A DNA stretch of 64,000 nt from Fasciolopsis buskii (taxonomy: Eukaryota > Platyhelminthes > Trematoda > Plagiorchiida > Fasciolidae), in contig LUCM01008308.1 in NCBI GenBank assembly GCA_008360955.1, forward strand, positions 52,218-116,217, given 5' to 3'. The position numbers were made by a program, and so were the translations under genes. A model generated the notes under the pieces. The model was given only the letters and a program-made list of their open reading frames with translations. It did no database searches and had not been told where the DNA came from. The stretch's first letter is position 1, and the number at the start of each line of letters is the position of its first letter. Below, one piece after another: positions 45,401 to 57,260 of this stretch.

Positions 45401-47119
45401 TTAAATGGGCTCCATATCTCCCTTTCCAACGTGCTACCCGCTTTTTTACAATCATGTTTCCATTTGACCGCTTGTTCGACCGGCCCGGAGAATATGCACA
45501 TTCGAATATCTTGTGATCCAGCTTAAGGTTGCAGAATGAAACTTAAAATTCGATGGTCATAACTTTGGACTTACCAACATCACGGCACCGGCAAATACTT
45601 ACAGCTTTACAGCTGTTCCCCAGTGGTGAGCTCGTCATATCTGACACATAATAAATCATTTAAATATGATATAACAATGAAAAAGGTTTAGACATGGCCT
45701 ACAGAGCTTGGCTACTTGGTATGTGTTAGGATGAAACAACTATACAGTGATAGCATTACCGACTAGGAGCGCTAGGAAGACGGGTTCACTTTTCATAAGC
45801 TAGATGAGGAAAATGATCAAAAAATATCTAAAAGAATCTACGGTTAATGATTTCCTCAGAATACATAGTGTCACACCTGGTCTTGCACGATCTGTTCATC
45901 TATTTGTGCAAAACAAAACGGACGCTGAATTTCAAGGTGAACTGAAAAGATGTTCACGGAAATTGTCGGTTGGAAACCTGATTTTTATCTGCTTCGCATT
46001 ATCAGTTACTTGTTTTTCCTTTGAACTGGTTCAGTAGAATAGCAGATGTCTATTTACTTCCGGTGTTAATCAGTTGATAGCAGAAAACAAGGTGAAAATA
46101 AACAATAATAACCAATGCTAAAAGATCGAGGGCATGTGATCCAAAGTTTCACTTGGTCGCTTCTTTGCCGATCTGTTGTGCTGCTTTGGCTAATAGTGGG
46201 TTAACGGCAAAGATAGTCATGGAAAGCGCAAAGCTCTTAATAAAAACGACAGCATTGTGCCAGTCACCTGAACTACTTGGAAAATCCCTGTGGATTTAGT
46301 GCGATCTAAGCGATCGATAGTACAATATTCATTTAACAGCAAGAATGTGATAAATCTTGACCACTAGCGTTAGTGTTTACTGGAAGCAAGTCGAGATGGA
46401 TAGGCATTTGGATCTCATGGACAACATGGCCTTTGGGGTGTAAACATACTCTATCTAATGTGTACAACCGTTATCTCAACAAATTGAGCCTTCCAAAATA
46501 AATGAGTTTATCAACAAACTGCAACGAGTGAAAATAGGTTGACGGATTGTGACTCCCTGCGCCCACATGTGTCTTGTTGACTCTGGTCCGAAAACCAAAT
46601 TAGATCACTAGTTTTGATAAACTGTAATGTTACTGGAGATAGATTTGTTTATGGAACGCGTAGAATTGAAAATGCTTTAAGAAATGACTTTGTATCTTTC
46701 CTAAAGTCGATGTCGTGAATGAGTTGAAAAACAGATGTCTAACAGTGTTTAATTCCAGGACGAACCAGGCCATAAAGTTTCATGATACAACCAGACTGAA
46801 CGGATTACGACCACCTTCGACGTTTCTTCCATCGGTGAATTTTCTCGTGATAATTTAACGTCAAACAGCTCGAAAACCAACTTCGAATCGGCTGATTAAA
46901 AATAGAAATGAGTTAGCCCTTTTTCCTGTCATAAATCATTTTTAGCTTGCTCGGGGAAATGACTAACTAAATATTCCACTTTACAGTGTGATTGCCAGGA
47001 ATTGAGTACCGAATGTGGGTACGTGACTCGAAAAAATCTAAGGAGTACTGTGCTTTCAGGTATTAGTAATATTCTTCCTGAACGCGTACCATGGAGCATT
47101 TGAAAATGAAATTTCAAGT
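42401..47119. other. 4.7 kb with no recognised gene or repeat
   Basis: About a dozen short open frames were inspected (43210-43526, 43672-44054, 44331-44522, 45128-45526, 45804-46037, 46929-47165). None shows a domain or a paired acceptor and donor. Confidence 0.45.
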
Positions 47120-50100
47120 AAGCATCATCACCGTCCTCATCGCTCAGCGTTAAACAGCAGAGCAAGCTTCACTGACAGCTTCCTTTTCCCTTCCATAAAG
47201 AAGCGGATGCATAAAGTGCCCAAGGAATGAAGCACATGGGCAAGAAAAGGAAAACAATGCTGCAAATGCCAACACAAAATACAGTTTGGTCGTACAAACA
47301 CAATATTTCGTCATTCTGATGTGACTGAAAATCACAGCACAATCACCACTGTTCGCGGTTTACTGCCGCGTTGTTGAGTGTCTCCAACTAGCCAGTTGAC
47401 GAGTCATTCGGACCCCAGCCACGAAGACGTAAGACACCTACTTTACTTGAATTTGCTGTGCATTTTCTTATTCCGCATAGCCACGTCATCTGTTGGCCTT
47501 CACATAACTTCTTCCAATCCGTGATAAGAACGCGAAATAAGACACAGCGTGGTAGATGAGCGTTAACCATAAGTAACACGTGACTCAATCAACGAAGTCT
47601 ACTAGGCTTTGTGTGTTGAGATGAAGTGGTCCTAGAACAGGCACCAAATACGAGATTCACAATCTCCGCATTACCCACGCGATCACTCCATCTAGTCCTG
47701 CCGATACTACGTAGACATCGGTGATCGGAAACCTCCAACCGACGAATATCCCCGACATGCACAATCCATGTCTCATAACCATGCAAAACAACTGAGCGCA
47801 CTGCGACTCAGTACATGCGAACTTCAACTTCAGGGAAATATCAGGCCGACGCCACAAGTGCTTCAGTCCAGCGTAAGCTGCTCGAGACTCGGATAAAAAT
47901 TTGCTCACTTCCAGGGGCGTGCTGCCATCATTCGATACGCAGTTACCAAGGTAAGTGAAACGGTCTGCAATCGTTAGTACCTCTCCGCTCAGCACCAAGC
48001 TCGACACTGCTGTTATCCAAACCCGCAAAAGCACTTTGCACTTTCAAGGTGCAAAGCACATGCCGAACGGAGCTGCAGACTTTGAGAGTCTACCTAGTGC
48101 TCATTGCGCATGGTCCGCGGAATCGAACAGGCACACAATGTCATCTGCGTAATCTAGGTCGCATAGCTTGCCTCCATTTACCAGCTGGACTCCTACATTC
48201 TGCATCTTCCATCACCTCGTCCATGACGAAGTTGAACAAGAATGGAGAGATGGGACACCCTTGTCGCACGCCACCAGTCGTTTCGAATGAATTTGATAGT
48301 TCACCGTATACCCTCACGCGACTATAGGTATGCGAGTACAATGCTCACAATAGGTTTACGGGCTTCATCTAGAGCCCTCAATAGTGCTGTCTGACCCACT
48401 GAGTCGGGCGCACCTTTCAAGTTGAGAAAGACTAAGATCGTAGGGCGGTGGTGTGTATCTGCTGAAGCGTGAATAGCTGATCGATGCAACCTCGACCTGC
48501 CCGAAATCCGGCCTGTTGTTCGCTGATGCTACTCTCGCAAATTGGTCTCACATGGAACAGTGTTATCGAAGTGGAATGCACTCCTTGTTCTAAATATCAA
48601 GTAGCAAGCAAGTAATTGGTTCTGTCAGAGCATCTTCTCGCAGTTTGAGAACTGGAAAAAGTTCACGGTACCGGCTGCTCTTCTCCTCTCCAGTAGTCGA
48701 ATGTTCAACTCTACTTCCAATTTCGTTGGGGAAACAAGAGACATTTCCCAAGGATTTGCAGCTGCAGCTGTCCGTCTAAATAAGTTAGCGTGTAGCTATC
48801 TAAACTGCTCCTTGGAGTGCTCAGCTTAACGGTCCAGTCATTGTTATGTACCATAAATAGGTTTTGCATTTCTGTCAAACGCACGACTTCATTAACCGCA
48901 GTTCGCTGCCCATCGGCGTCAAGTGCAGGCGTAAACAGCGTTTGACTGTTACCTAAAGCCGCCACTAATTCCAATCCTTCGGCCACCTTAACCCACCAGT
49001 TTTCCCTATCCTTATTATGGTTTATAGTCAGTGGAATTTTCAACCCGTGCGCATCTTACTTACCTTCTTTGAAGTTAAGGACCTGGCGCCTTTGTTCCAT
49101 TAGGCCCAGCGAACATTGCGAGATCCATTGTTTTTGATGGGCGTTATATCTAAGACCACAAGAGAAACCTGCTGTCAAATGCGCCGCCTGCTTGATTTCG
49201 TCCCAGCGATCCTCTACATTGGTGCTCGGCAAAGTTATTAGTTCGTCGGATAGTTTCTGCTCATAATTGGTGCGAACAACCGAATCAAACAAGTTATTCG
49301 ATGGACAGTTCTGGACAAAACCGTACCAACGGTAGAAATATGGTCGATCTGACTCAAACTATCCGTCGAGTTAGACCGCCAAATTGCTGTGCGACGCGAA
49401 CTGTGCCAGAAATTCGTACTAGATAAGAACAAATGATTGTCTGCACAAAACTGGATAAGTCTTTCCTGTTATCTGTTCGCTGAGCAGGCAAGGAGCATCG
49501 CCTACTTAAACAGGATTCCAATGCACTCATTTTTCCAGCTTGTGCATTAAAGTCACCTGCTACCACTACAATACCAGAGCCTTCGTTCTTCCGAACAGGA
49601 GTGATGAGCCCGTAATAAAACCTGTTTATTGTATATCAGCGCCGCATTCTGATGGGGCGGATGCCGAGATGACAGATAAACTGCGCTAACACTATTATCC
49701 TTCCGGACGCCCACTGGTTCTCCCAGTCTCATGGCGCACAAGAAACTGTTGACTGGAATCCAGTCTAAAAGGGCTGCTTCGGCCTTCGCACTCAATATTA
49801 TTTCTACACCGCGTTTAATACCAGCCTGGGCCGCTTCGTTTCCTGAATTGCGAAGAAAATATCTTGACGAGACGTTCGGCGCACTTAGCTGAATTACTCT
49901 ACTCGAATCCTGAATTCGTATTTCACTCACGCAGCAGACATCAACCGAAAGTGAGTTCACTGTCAGAACCAAACACGCCTGTTGGCCAGCCTGCATGAGA
50001 GTGCGCACATTGAAGGAACCGAGATTCAGAGGATGACGAGGCTTGAGAAAATGTGAGCTAACAGACTGGAAACCACCTGCTACACTACTTGACAATAAAC

Positions 50101-50560
50101 CGTTGCGAGTATCGGGCGTATTAACAATGGAGATACCATGGGTAAGCAGAAGGGACAAACAGATTGGGTTGGAGATAGAACGGACAGGTTGAATGAAAGA
50201 GGGGGAATTCTGAGCAGTAGCATGCTTATCACTGCCCACCCCATCTGGGCTCGATGCAATGGGCAGCGCGGTCCTGATTATCCTGCGCGACGACCGATGC
50301 AGTATGGAATTATTTGTAGGCGTGTAACTCATGGGGAATAATGGACGGGCACTGCTAGGGAGTCCAGCCGCTAAGCAGGAGGAAGATTAGGATTCTCAAC
50401 CAAGCCTTTGGTTCTGGAAAGAACGTGACCGCAAGACAGTGGGGTATAGCTGAGTGGAATCCCATCTACTTGGATCAATTATTCTTCCGCTCGTTTTTCT
50501 GACTGAGCTGCCAACTCAGATCAAGAGGACTAGGAAATTAATTCGTCGGACCAGCTTTAT
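47120..50560 (-). mobile_element. RTE-A LINE, nearly full length (about 3.4 kb), multiply frame-shifted
   Basis: Minus strand, 5' to 3': 5' region from about 50560; frame 50332-49553 (259 codons) with LNLGSFNVRTLMQAGQQACL, VDVCCVSEIRIQDSS and start of APE; VAGDFNAQAGKMSALESCL (49566 on); SSTNFWHSSRRTAIWRSNST and LSQIDH (49432-49238); linker 49292-48711 (DRWDEIKQAAHLTAG; NKDRENWWVKV); a damaged RT centre; VRQGCPISPFLFNFVMD (48341-48141); intact LDYADDIVCLF near 48165-48130; DRFTYLGNCVSNDG to RRPDISLKLK; VVLHGYETW; and a 3' UTR ending near 47120 in GATGATG. The order and about 3.4 kb length fit an RTE element with APE plus RT and no gag-like ORF1. The region between 48711 and 48341 is short and scrambled, so RT motifs 1 to A are largely lost. 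At least six frame breaks make it non-autonomous. Confidence 0.9.
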
Positions 50561-53500
50561 TTATAGAGCACTATATCTGCAGAACGTTCTGGCTAGCCTG
50601 ATGCAAACTCTACATACTTCTGCCGTCATTTTAAATTCCGCCTCCCATTGCCCCTCGGACAAATTATGAAGTTACAGCTATTCGAGGGTCATCAAGTTCA
50701 CCAGTATTGAATAAACATTGAAGATACGAAGATCTCATGAAGTAAAGGATCAAGTCCCTGACAGAGAAGTTTCTCATTCTGTATCCTTCAAAGAGAGAAT
50801 AGAAGTTGTTAAAGTAGATAGAGTGCGTAAATCTTGACTTGACTTGAACTTGTTTGGGTAAAAATTGAAAGTGTTTGTCATTCAGAATCTCCCAGTATTT
50901 ACAAACATAATGATTGATATGTTTAGTTCTCAGTAATGGGAGTTTTTGAGTTGATTTTCCAAATGACTTACCGTTCAGCGTCAAAATAAAAATTGCCCTT
51001 GGGAGCCATGGAATTTTTGTAGTTGGATGTTAACAATGCATGATAGATCAATCAGAAGATACTTTAAGGTCAACTTTTCTTGCATTACACTTTGTTGGAT
51101 TTGACAACTTCAGGGAGGATCACTCATAACAATATCCGCACTCAGGAGGTCACCGATCCTATTAATAATTTTGCGAACACTAACAAAACGAAATTGTATA
51201 AAAATGTTTTGCTGCAGTCGAACTGTTATTAAGCAAGACGGGATTGAAATTTTTCCGTCACTGATGAACATGAAGTTATTGAGAGAAACGATGAAACGAC
51301 CGTGATTATAAAATAGTCACACTGTTTCTTTAGTCTTCCACTGTTAAGGTCTGTGAATAGTTTCATGTATGAGGCTGTAATTAAATGGGTTATTAAGAAA
51401 TTTGATTTGTCAGTCTGTGATAGACAATGCTGAGTCAACCATCCGAAACCATGGACTCTTTGCAACTGTAAGACATCGTGGGCACTGCATACCCGTCGAG
51501 GACGAACTGAGAGGGGAACCATGGACGAATGTTCTTGAGTAAAAATCCCTATCTATCTAGTTAGTCTGCCCTCCTGCAAGATTCACAAATAAACTTGTCA
51601 GAATGGAAGAGGTAGCTGAAAATTGCCTAAATTTTATTTTGCGATACGAGGACCCTAAAATATTTTAAAGGCTATTTTATTCCACAAATCAGATCGGTTT
51701 TCCCCCCGTAATGAATGAGAAATTAGGATGAGAATCACATGGTTGATTCCGAGGTTATTATCACTTCTCAGATGTGTGCAGATCATGCACGTTGTTGTTC
51801 AATCATCTTTCAAATTACCCACCTTGATATTTGTATTTGAGTAGATGTTTCGCAAATGGAGTCATCGTGCAGGCACGATTCTAGTAAACCAGATGAGATC
51901 CTGGTGCCAAAATATTCATCGATCTTTAGTCCGAACGGACATCCAATTCGGATATGGTCAGTCCCATACAGGTATGATATCTTATTCGAGGCTCTCTCCC
52001 ATGGGGTAAAAACAAACTGCGTCACAAGAGCCTTTGGGTTACTCTGAGAACCAATAGCACTGGTGCATTATATGCCAATTCAAATTTATAACTTCAAATT
52101 TTAAAATGGTAGAAAGAGTCAATTAGAGCAAAATTAAGTGATTGGACGGGGTCCGTTAGCTGCGTAGGTCAGCGCGACTGCATGCATGCTAGTCAGTATC
52201 GACCAGTTACTCATGGATAGAATATCACACGGTCGGTAGTTCGACACCCTCTCAGTTACAAGACCCCGCACATTTTTTGAAACATGCCAGACCGCATCGT
52301 GACTAAATGAAAGGGGATGCAACTGGGATTTGATGTAATTACTACGGAACATTCTCTCCGAGGAATAATCTGTAAGTTATGGGACAACTCAGATTGCTTG
52401 TCCACCTGAGATAGTTGTTTGATGTTCCGTGACACTATGACTAATGTCTGCTTTTGTTGTGAACTAACAACCAAATTTTCCGCCGTATAATATTTCGACC
52501 ATGTCGATCAGTTAGTTAGAAATTTCTGTAAATAATATTCTTAGTGCATGCATTAATGGAATGCTTGCCAATTGAGTCACTCTTAAATTTGTTAGAAATT
52601 GGGCCCAGAAATAACACAAGATCTCTCAACCGACTCTGTACATCTCCGATAGGGTTACGTAACCAGTGACTCAGTGATACCGATACAAAAGTTATCAACA
52701 CACATCATCTATTACGGCACCAATCGCACAGTACACATGCGGATACACCATTCCCACCTCCAATCGGTTGCTATTACCAATATATTTCGATTGTCCTATC
52801 TCAATATCTATAAAACGTACTGTTTTTAGTCGACCTAAACAATGCCAACGCCTGAGTTCTTGAGTGTTATGTCTACGGGAGCTACGTAACACCTCGATAT
52901 ACCGACAGGCAACCCAAGAAGCAGCTGGCAGTTAGATGGATAAGTAAGGCGCATACTTCAGCTATCTAGTTCGACAGCTATGAAACTATTCCGGCTCACG
53001 CATCAAGCTAACTGGATGCGACATAGCTAGCTGCTTTCAGGGTCACTGGTCAGGTGGCTAGTTGGGCCGAAATTGAAGAGGCAAGCTTCAGTCACCATGT
53101 GGGTGCAGGTGGTTTTGTGTGTGTGTGCATAGCAAAGTAAATCGGAGATAGCCTTTCGGGTTCAGCGAGGAAAAGCGTACACACGGGTGATCTCGGTTTA
53201 TATACTGGGTTCCAGGGTTTCAGGTGGTCAACACTGGTAACGGGGATGATTCGCCGGTACTGAAGAATGCACTTACATTTTTGCAACCAAATGTCAATAC
53301 GGCGAGTAGGGATCAAATGGGCTCCTCATGCTACCCCGGATAGCTTACGAGCTATCACGGTAACCGTTAGTTTGACTGATTTGGCCAAGTAATTAAATCG
53401 GCTTCCGATTTACGTTTTCTTCATCAAAATCAATACCAGCTATAAATTTACAGTTAGCAAGAAAAGAAACCTGTGGCCTACAATTGTGGTTACCACTGAA

Positions 53501-55619
53501 TAATTAGAATAGATTACAGCGAAGAGGACACGACAGTGAACAAGGTTGCTTTCGATAAGTCCATTGTCAGATTAACAAAATAACACTCATGTTGGGGTAC
53601 ATGATTTTTTAACAGTAGTTACAGAGTCAAGGCAAGATTGGTTGATGAAGTAATGTGTGGGAAGCATTTGGGAAAATAGATTGCGTGAATTGTTTGTAAT
53701 TATTAGCTGGGAAAAGCCAACTGAACAACATGCACCTGAGACGGACTAGCTGCCTCCAGTCACAAGTTAAATGATATGGTAAAAGTCACATGATATTTGA
53801 CTGGCGTTCTCGGTTCGCAGCGAAGTTAGTTGGAGGGAATGGTCAAAGCCCTTCTAGGAACACAAAGTTGATTCTACCAGTCCGCCTGGTATGGATTCAG
53901 CTACCGCCAAATAAAGTTGACGAAGAGCTTTCGACAGATTCTCCGGTATCTTGCAGATCAGCTTGAAGGTGTCGCCCTTCACTTGGCGTTCTGTGTCTGC
54001 TAAGTACGCCACAATCGCACCATACCATTTGCGGGTTAATTCGGAATTATGTCAACATTATTTAGACTTTTGTCAAAAACGTTCGGAAGAGAGTAACAGT
54101 ATGCTGTTAAACAGTTCACCCTACGGCACGCACTACCTAATGTTCCCGTGTGAGGACCACGTTTCAGATTTGTGAAAGAGGGATTTCATTAATCCAGATA
54201 AATTCTGTTTCCGAATACATCTGACAATTTCCAATATTTTTGACATAATACAGAATTAAGTTGAAAAAAACGTACGTCTAATTTCCGGCTTGCGACAGTT
54301 GTTTTCAGGCGCGGATTATGACATTTCCCGTATTTTTCGCAACTGCCAAAATTATTCGGAAATGCCACTCTTCTGGATTACTGAATTCACGCTCCCGTGG
54401 AACGGAAACGTGATCTTTATTAGATGAGGACAGTTGTCCATGTGTACGTTAAGGTGTACCGACTAACATTACATTGCTCTACGATCTACGAACAGATGCG
54501 TTTATATGAGGTCATGTGAAACACAAGCAAGCGGTTACTCCGCTTGAAATATTTTTGACTGAGGTCGTAATAGTGTCGATATATTCTCTAACTAACGTGG
54601 AATGTGGCTTAAGCGGCCTACCTTTACTATCTCCTTCAAAAGGAAACTTTATGTACAACTAGTTGCGTTTAGCAATTGTCATCAACTTATTCTTGAGTAC
54701 TTCTTGTGTGTTCTGAATGGTAAAACGCTTCGGTACCCAATACTTGACAATATTAGCCCGGTTTGATATACACTAAAAACTTTGATTTTGATAAAGTTGG
54801 TGTTTTCACTTTCAAATATGTTATTTAAAGAAGCCTTTGAAGTGCATTAGACGGCCTCGCTTGCTCGTATGCCATCTTGACAATTTTGTTTTCAGAACCG
54901 CACCACCATCCCAGTGAATTTTCCCGTGAAGTTCAACTTATCCAGACAAACCATTTGACGATCATACTAGGTCCCACCAGCAAAAGCACTCTTTAAGCAG
55001 GTACTTTTGATGTCCATTGTGCGGAACATGAAGTTACGCGGGCTTTATCTCTAAGACTATTGACCACGAATGAGATAATAACACTAAATTAGTTCGAACT
55101 ATAACTGTTTCCGTGACCTGATACCTTGGAGGCGGCACAGACGACTGAGAGAAACGGAAGAGAGAACCCAACGAGCTAGCGATAAACACGTTAGGTGTCA
55201 CAAAAACAGTAAGCCTTTAGTGCGAACGGTGTTGCCCAACTGTTCGGCTGCATTTTCTTCTGCCCTGTTTGCAATCTGATGTTCCCCAGCATTCACATTG
55301 AATTTTCGTTGAAAAATGAAAGGAGTAAAACTATTTGTTCGCAGGGATACAGAAGTGACGGTTTCATCATCGGTACAAGGATGATTTCAAAACTTGCTGA
55401 AGAGCGGTCGCTTAGAGGAAGCGAAATCTGAAGAACATAAAATCGGTGTGACTATCGACTAGCTGTGCTTTTATTTAACTCAAGTATCAACTTCATTTTC
55501 AGTTCTTACGGCGACTAACCTCGTACCATCTTGTTCTGGTTTGAGTTGCCACCTAATGTCATCAACTACCTACTGAGAAAAAGCGAACGACAAATAGTGA
55601 AAAATCACTGCGAATTTAA
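50561..55619. other. 5 kb without confident features
   Basis: Open frames at 50664-50984 (minus, 106 codons) and 51229-51522 (minus, 97 codons) are relatively long but carry no recognised domain. A tRNA-like pair at 52155-52235 (TTAGCTGCGTAGGTCAGCGC and GGTAGTTCGACACC) is too widely spaced for a tRNA and is at most a degraded SINE head. A weak exon candidate lies at 53957-54175. Confidence 0.35.
53957..54175 (+). CDS. Weak exon candidate
   Basis: A 74-codon open frame begins directly after a plausible acceptor (CTCCGGTATCTTGCAG, ending at 53956) and ends in TGA, so it could be a last exon. The peptide includes HLRVNSELCQHYLDFCQKRS and is soluble and Cys/His-containing. No family is recognised. 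A downstream donor-like CCC|GTGTGAGG at about 54150 is an alternative end. Confidence 0.22.
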   Translation: MSLKVSPFTWRSVSAKYATIAPYHLRVNSELCQHYLDFCQKRSEESNSMLLNSSPYGTHYLMFPCEDHVSDL

Positions 55620-57260
55620 TAAGTTAGACAACTATATGGAAGAGAGAATATTTGAAATCTAATAACTTCAGTAAGTCGTATTGAGTCGTATCGCTTAAAG
55701 TCCCTGCATTGGTGATCTCGCACACATGATTTCAGCGGTCTAACTGAATCTCCACGGGCTAATCTACTGGGTTGGGTTTCCATGCACTTTGCCATATCAC
55801 TGGCCGACCACCTCGACCCAGTCTCCAACTATTACCTGTCTCGCAGAACAGCGTAAGAAGGAGCCGTCGTTCTGTGGGCATACGCAAAACACGTCACAAC
55901 CACCCCAACCGATTCTGATTTGGTGCCTGGTCTGAAGACTGGAACCTAACATCCACCTCTTTAGGCCTAACTTCTGAGTTACTCACAAAAGTCTCCCGCC
56001 ATATTCTAACAATACTACGAGAACGGAGTTGCTCAAACACGGAAACTCTCACATTTTCTTCTCCAAACGGTCAGGTTTCTGAGCCGTAAAAGCAGTGCTG
56101 ACCTTAGTGGTATTGCGCACACTCGATGTTTGATCGAAAAGATGTCATGCCGAAAAAACGGATGCTTTAAATTAGTTATCGATAATTGGGTCTGAAGACA
56201 CTTCATATGGTGTACGAATATTAGGCGAGAGACGGCTACCCACGCAGTTGAATTGATCTGTTTCGCCTGTTATTGTCCCGAAAGGACAGTTTTTGACCTC
56301 GGTTCAGTCCAGTCCCTAAGTTGCATTTTACCCACAAAAAGGCAAAACTCACTTCAAACTAACAAACTATCACTCAATTGAGTGAGCAAAACCGGTAACT
56401 TACTTGGGTCTTGACTCAGTAGTATAACTTTGGGTCTACGAAACCTGTGTGTATGTTCTAAGATTTTTCGCGAAGTGGAAACTTGGCCAATGCAATTGCG
56501 ACCGGGAAGGAAACCGGCTAGATTCTCAAAAATGCACCCGTCGAGTGTAATAAGTAATCGACAAGGGAGACTTTCTGCGCTCAGTTTGATTGCAATGCTT
56601 ACCAACCCCATTTATCTGTGATTTCCACCTGAAGAACTGTCATCTTTCTTGGAAATCGGCGCAATTGCCGATTCACCCATCCCTGCCCAGATTGAGCCCA
56701 GCAACATTGCTAGCTACGACGTTAACATTTTACCGTCATCCTAGAAGAAGGACTGAGACGATCCATTCGGCCTGACTGTTTTATGCTTTATCAGATAACC
56801 AATCTCCCTCACCACCTCCGTTTCACTTGCAAGCACAATTGGCGGTCGGCCAACAAAACTGCTCCCTAACAAGTTCTGCCCAAAGTTCAACCTGAAACTA
56901 CTGACCGTGGATCAGCATGCCGTCGAACTACTTGATCACTTCATTGACCCTTCGTGAACTAGCATTCCTAATCAGTCTGGAAAGGTTCTGGCTATTGCCA
57001 ATTGCTGCAGCCTATTCTATTTCCCCAGACTTCCCTTTTGAACACTGCTGCTGGTCCTTTCTCGGGCTCTTGGTTAGCTGATGTCTCAGGGATTTACGCG
57101 TTGCACGGCATCAGTGGGGGGGAGGGTGGTTCTGTGAGAATCAACATCCAGTAGGTACAAGACGCCCATACTTCCGACTGAAACCTCTGAATAGTAAAGA
57201 CATATCCAGATATTTGTCCAGCGAGCTCCCTTTTCTTGCAGCTCCTTTAAGGCAAATTTG
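55620..57260 (-). mobile_element. RTE-B LINE, linker to C-terminus with internal deletion
   Basis: Minus strand from about 57260: text matching the linker of the 1195-2300 copy (GATGTCTCAGGGATTTACGC), VIKHKTVRPNG (RT entry), SIAPISKKDDSS-like step, then frame 56611-56354 with AGFLPGRNCIGQVSTSRKIL, EHTHRFRRPKVILLSQDPSK (motif A region, with DLKAAFDS changed to SQDPSK). The next part, reading IKHRVCAIPLRSALLL (about 56150-56080), already belongs to the C-terminal domain, so motifs B and C are deleted. At 55828-55616 comes the GW-RGGQ-TW-like SRWSASDMAKCMETQPSRLA. A run of 7 G lies near 57116-57122. It is dead. Confidence 0.75.

Noticed and set aside
50664..50984. 106-codon minus open frame
   Set aside because: Its composition is that of AT-rich non-coding DNA, it overlaps the 5' flank of an RTE-A copy, and no domain or splice sites were found.
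52155..52235. tRNA-like A-box and B-box words
   Set aside because: The spacing of about 75 bases is too long for a tRNA without an intron, and no acceptor stem is visible.
53092..53316. Minus frame with SVDHLKPWNPVYKP, recalling the DRLKP end of Ty3/gypsy integrases
   Set aside because: The match is a few residues only, and no integrase, RT, protease or LTR is visible nearby.
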